Source: Candidatus Bathyarchaeota archaeon | Lineage (GTDB): Archaea; Thermoproteota; Bathyarchaeia; Bathyarchaeales; Bathycorpusculaceae | Direction of reading: 5' to 3' | NCBI GenBank assembly: GCA_012515445.1 | Contig: JAAYYI010000055.1 | Coordinates: forward strand, 56,238-120,237 | Length of the DNA stretch: 64,000 bases | Part shown: piece after piece, positions 60,295 to 64,000 of the stretch | How positions within the stretch are numbered: the first letter of the stretch is position 1 | Layout: each line of letters opens with the position of its first letter | Program-made: the position numbers and the translations under genes | Notes under the pieces: model-generated | Told to the model about the DNA's origin: nothing | The model's database searches: none | The model's input: the letters and a program-made list of their open reading frames with translations, nothing else

Positions 60295-61659
60295 ATGGGT
60301 AAAAAATCGGTATTACTATTTCTGCTTTTATCACTGTGTTTAATGTTGTCTGTTACGTTTGACGATGTTCCTTTTTTTGTGTCAGGCGAACCTGATACGG
60401 TTGTTAGCAATGAGACTGAACTTAGAAACGCAATCGATAATGCACAAGCTGGAAAATCGGTTGTTATAGCTCTTGACCGAGATATCACCCTAACCGAGTC
60501 TACCCTAACTATCCCAGTTAACAAAGACATCACACTGACAAGCAACAAAGAGTCAGAATTATACAAACTAATCGGCACCTCCTATGAAGAGTATGGGGTT
60601 ATCGTTGGAGGATCAAGCGTTAGCACTATCACTGTTGAAAGCAATGGAGCCTTAAAGCTTGACGGCATCAGTGTAACTCATACACATACACGCCTTGGAT
60701 ATGTGATAACCGTTAATGAAAACGGCAAACTCATCCTGTATAATGGTTTAATCTCAAGCAACATCGGAGGAGTATACAATATTGGCGCTTTTTTGATGCA
60801 GGGCGGCGAGATCTCTAACAATTCTGCTATAGATGGTGGTGGCGTACGTAACAGAGGCACCTTTAGAATGGCAGGTGGAGAAATCTCGGGAAACAGCGCA
60901 GGAAACGATGGCGGCGGGGTATACAACGAGAATACTTTTGAAATGTCGGGTGGAGAAATATCGGGAAACAGCGGTGCTACAGGCGGAGGCATCTACAATT
61001 GGGGAGGTGCAGTGGTTGGTGACGATCAATACGGCGGCAGTTTTACTTTATCAGGTGGACTGATTTCGGGCAATACCGCATGGCGAGGTGGAGGTGTTGG
61101 CAATTATGGGATTTTCATTATGAATGGTGGCGAGATTTCAAACAACATAGCCACTGTGAATGGCGGAGGCGTAATTAATGGTCAAATTATTGCTAAAGCT
61201 AATTTTGAAATGTCTGGTGGAAAAATACTAGGTAATACTGCTGAAAAAGGTGGCGGTGTGTATAATTTTTTTAACAGCACTGCTAGTCTTTCGGGTACGG
61301 GGGTGATTTCTAACAATAACGCCACTAACCTTGGAGGTGGTATATGTACTGATGGCGCTTTTACGCTGGTTGAAGGCAAGATTTTGGATAATTATGCTTA
61401 CGTTGGCGGTGGAGTTTATGTTGGAAATGGAGATACCACATTAATAGGTGGTAGAGTTTCAGGCAACACAGCTAAAGAGGGCAAGAACGTGTTTAACGAA
61501 AATGGCAACCTTACAATCTCGTCGGAGGAAATAATTGAAGACACACCTACTATAGATGGCGTTATGATTATTTGTGCAATTGTTATAGTTTTGGTGGTAT
61601 GTGTTGTGGCTGTTTTGCTTTTTAGAAGGCATCGAAAAACCGCTATGTTGAGTAAATAG
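60295..61659 (+). CDS. Adhesin-like right-handed beta-helix surface protein with C-terminal TM
   Basis: Repeated GGEISGNSAGNDGGGVYNENTFEMSGGEISGN units; C-terminal hydrophobic anchor VMIICAIVIVLVVCVVAVLLFRRHRK. Confidence 0.82.
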   Translation: MGKKSVLLFLLLSLCLMLSVTFDDVPFFVSGEPDTVVSNETELRNAIDNAQAGKSVVIALDRDITLTESTLTIPVNKDITLTSNKESELYKLIGTSYEEYGVIVGGSSVSTITVESNGALKLDGISVTHTHTRLGYVITVNENGKLILYNGLISSNIGGVYNIGAFLMQGGEISNNSAIDGGGVRNRGTFRMAGGEISGNSAGNDGGGVYNENTFEMSGGEISGNSGATGGGIYNWGGAVVGDDQYGGSFTLSGGLISGNTAWRGGGVGNYGIFIMNGGEISNNIATVNGGGVINGQIIAKANFEMSGGKILGNTAEKGGGVYNFFNSTASLSGTGVISNNNATNLGGGICTDGAFTLVEGKILDNYAYVGGGVYVGNGDTTLIGGRVSGNTAKEGKNVFNENGNLTISSEEIIEDTPTIDGVMIICAIVIVLVVCVVAVLLFRRHRKTAMLSK

Positions 61660-61664
61660 AAAAG

Positions 61665-62141
61665 CTACCAAGCTCCTTCTGTTCCCAAGATTTCAAAATA
61701 TCCTATACCTGAGAAGTGGTACTCATACTCAAAAGTCATCTTCAACGAGTTGTGAGTGCCGTTGTTAATCAGAGTGTATCCTTCTGGGTCTACCTGATAA
61801 TACTTGTGAATCAGTGAGATGTTTCCCCAAAGCAGGTCAGTTGGAATGGTGATTGTGTAGGTGATATTCTCCCAACCGATGTCTTTCACGGTTTTTCCAA
61901 GGAAGTGAAGTTCTATGGAATGTCTGCTAGGTTCGGAAGAATTAAGCAGAGTAACAGATGGGGAGCGCTCTGCATTCCAGTTAGTTTCCACGGTTACGAT
62001 GTAAGTTTTGTCTCGAACTGAAAGTGGATAGGTGAATAGGTTGGTTTTTTCTAAATTCGCTAAAAATATTCCAACGGTCAATGAAATGGCGACAAGAAAG
62101 ATGGCTAATACAACTATGATTTTTCTTTTCACAACTACCAC
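61665..62141 (-). CDS. Hypothetical secreted/anchored protein
   Basis: 158 aa, N-terminal TM then beta-rich extracellular region. Confidence 0.55.
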   Translation of the reverse strand: MVVVKRKIIVVLAIFLVAISLTVGIFLANLEKTNLFTYPLSVRDKTYIVTVETNWNAERSPSVTLLNSSEPSRHSIELHFLGKTVKDIGWENITYTITIPTDLLWGNISLIHKYYQVDPEGYTLINNGTHNSLKMTFEYEYHFSGIGYFEILGTEGAW

Positions 62142-62498
62142 TTTACCGCTGGTTAAACATACACCAAATTCTTATAAAAACCAGCGCGCGATACTCTTTT
62201 GGGAGAGACAATTTAGCAAAGTTTTGTCCGCTCTACATAGCGCGCTAGGGACTTATGGTTTTTTATTGTTGGAACCTTGCTGTTTGTGGGTGGTGGAGTG
62301 CTGGTTCATATTTCCAAGCAATAGGCAGTGTATTAAATCTTGCTACACAAGAGTTTTATAAGCTGAACCTGCCTGTGTTTTCAAGTGAAGGACGTTACTG
62401 ACCAAAAGAGTCAAAGGCAAACTAAAACCCGAAATCACTCAGACAGAGGTGGACTGAGAACGAAACACATCAACATTAATCTTCGTCTTCATAGATTG

Positions 62499-63545
62499 AT
62501 GATGAACAGATTCGCTCTCAGTACTGTTGTTACAACATTGATTATTCTGGTTATTTCGGTGTTGCTGGCAAGTGTAGTTACATACTTCGCTATTAACGTC
62601 GTATCTACACGTGTCCAGGAAGAAAGCCTGGCATTAACAAAGCAGCACGTGTGGTACAGTTCAGCCGGGAGGTATGACGATCTTTGTAATCCGATTTCCA
62701 CTACCCAGGCGGCTCTCATGATTATTAATACCGGTGGTCGTGATGTTGTTATACAAAAGTTTTCTATTAGGGGGCAGACGGTTGCTTGGGGTAATGTGTA
62801 TTATACTACTACTCAGGCGACGGTTTCGGATGATCTTAATTGTCAGCCGTACGCGCCAAATATTAATGATTTTGTGCTTTCGGATAGTGATGGTGCTTTA
62901 GGTTTTACGAAGGCAGAGGATTCGTTGACGCTTAAATCAGGTTGGTCTATGGTAATCTACATTAACCAGCCGGATAGCATCAGCATAAATGACGTCGGAT
63001 TAACGGTTAGCATCACCCTGAATACTGCGCAGGCGATGTATTATGTGGAGGCAAACGTGCTGGCATATGTTCCATCAGTCAAGTATGAGCCCGACTTCAC
63101 AATCAGGATGGCGAAAGCATGGTATAGTGCTGCTGCTGACCCTGACCCCGCGTTTTCACAGTGCGCATTCGTCATAACCAACAACAGGGCCGACGCCGTC
63201 TTCATCAGAGGTATATACTTTTATGCAACTGTAACTGACTGGTATGCGTATTCTGGAAATTTAGACGCGATTGATCTCGATTCGATAGTGGCGTCCCATA
63301 ATCCGGGTGCGTATGAGCCTGTACCAGGTCACAATTTGGAGCCTGTGGCTGCTGCAGACGGTATGACTATCGCTGCCGGCGAGGGGGCAGTGATCTACTT
63401 CACCGCTGGTGACCTAAGCACTAAACTCGGCGATAAAGTAATGTTGTCGTTGGCGTTTACGGTCTTTAAAAATACGGCTCTTGAAACGGATTTAAGTATG
63501 GGTTTGGCGAGAGTGGCGGTTTCAGCCCCACAATTTGCGGAATAG
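62499..63545 (+). CDS. Type IV pilin/archaellin-like secreted protein
   Basis: MMNRFALSTVVTTLIILVISVLLASVVTYFAINVVSTRVQEE: short charged leader followed by pilin-like hydrophobic helix; start set at internal ATG. Confidence 0.65.
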   Translation: MMNRFALSTVVTTLIILVISVLLASVVTYFAINVVSTRVQEESLALTKQHVWYSSAGRYDDLCNPISTTQAALMIINTGGRDVVIQKFSIRGQTVAWGNVYYTTTQATVSDDLNCQPYAPNINDFVLSDSDGALGFTKAEDSLTLKSGWSMVIYINQPDSISINDVGLTVSITLNTAQAMYYVEANVLAYVPSVKYEPDFTIRMAKAWYSAAADPDPAFSQCAFVITNNRADAVFIRGIYFYATVTDWYAYSGNLDAIDLDSIVASHNPGAYEPVPGHNLEPVAAADGMTIAAGEGAVIYFTAGDLSTKLGDKVMLSLAFTVFKNTALETDLSMGLARVAVSAPQFAE

Positions 63546-63613
63546 TGTAGCTATGGAATCTAACCCTTACCTTAAGCAGCAAAGCTAAGTAAGTACGTAG
63601 GTAGGTTGTCCTT

Positions 63614-63672
63614 CCCCTTTTTTGGGCGGGTATCATTTGCCGCCTTAAGGGGCTTTTTTGTTTTTGTTTTTT
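63614..63672 (+). terminator. Hairpin plus T-tract terminator
   Basis: CCCCTT...GGCGG-loop-CCGCC..AAGGGG followed by TTTTTTGTTTTTGTTTTTTT, 70 nt after stop of 62499-63545. Confidence 0.6.
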
Positions 63673-64000
63673 TCCATAAGTCCATAGCTCGTATACTGCT
63701 TTTTGGCTTGATTTTATCTGCTTAAAAATAACGGGACAAACAGGCGTAATTGGAATGAAAACATTCAATTGCATAAAAAAACTGCAGTCAAAACGGCCTG
63801 TATGTTACTTATGCACTTATGGTTTTTTTTGCATTCACTTAGGTTATATGTTAACTGTTATATTGACAACTTTTAAGAAAGGACTTTGATGAAACAATGC
63901 TCAAACCGAACTATGACCAATTCGTCTGCAGAATTCACCTTAGTCTGCGGGGTCATAGAGATAAGCAGGGCAAGTTCGATTGGACCAGCGCAGTTTTGGA

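Noticed and set aside
60780-61480. Regularly repeated GGxGGxGTxTAxAA-like DNA, considered as a CRISPR or minisatellite
   Set aside because: Repeats are imperfect, in frame and encode the GGEISGNxxxxGGGVYN beta-helix of one protein; no constant repeats with unique spacers.

Overview
Archaeal chromosomal window. It carries TBP, Spt5/SecE with an L11-L1-L10 ribosomal cluster, D-aminoacyl-tRNA deacylase DTD2, archaeal signal peptidase, an Lhr-type helicase, an ATP-dependent DNA ligase and a Trm-G10-like methyltransferase. A TACK/Bathyarchaeia-like host is my inference, not proven here. Most of the window is compactly packed housekeeping and metabolic genes on both strands. The standout is a very small integrated element at 57374-60195 inside a tRNA-Arg(TCT) gene. 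It is bounded by a 32-bp perfect direct repeat. The ORFs at the two ends (57668->57369 and 60209->59325, both minus strand) are in the same reading frame across the repeat, so excision would regenerate one ~377-aa tyrosine recombinase. This is an SSV-type, integrase-splitting element with a circle of only 2,790 bp, carrying two or three orphan cargo genes and no recognisable replication gene. Other points of interest: lysine 2,3-aminomutase overlapping an EctA-like acetyltransferase (possible alternative acetyl-beta-lysine-type osmolyte route); an ornithine-carbamoyltransferase paralog with altered substrate motifs; a Bacteroidetes/fungal-like ketol-acid reductoisomerase; three tandem membrane-anchored Cache-like proteins without signalling domains; a frameshifted VapC next to an intact AbrB-type antitoxin; an L10 operon with no L12 and an L10 with no acidic tail; and several unannotated small ORFs and structured intergenic segments. 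No database searches were possible; family names come from motif recognition.
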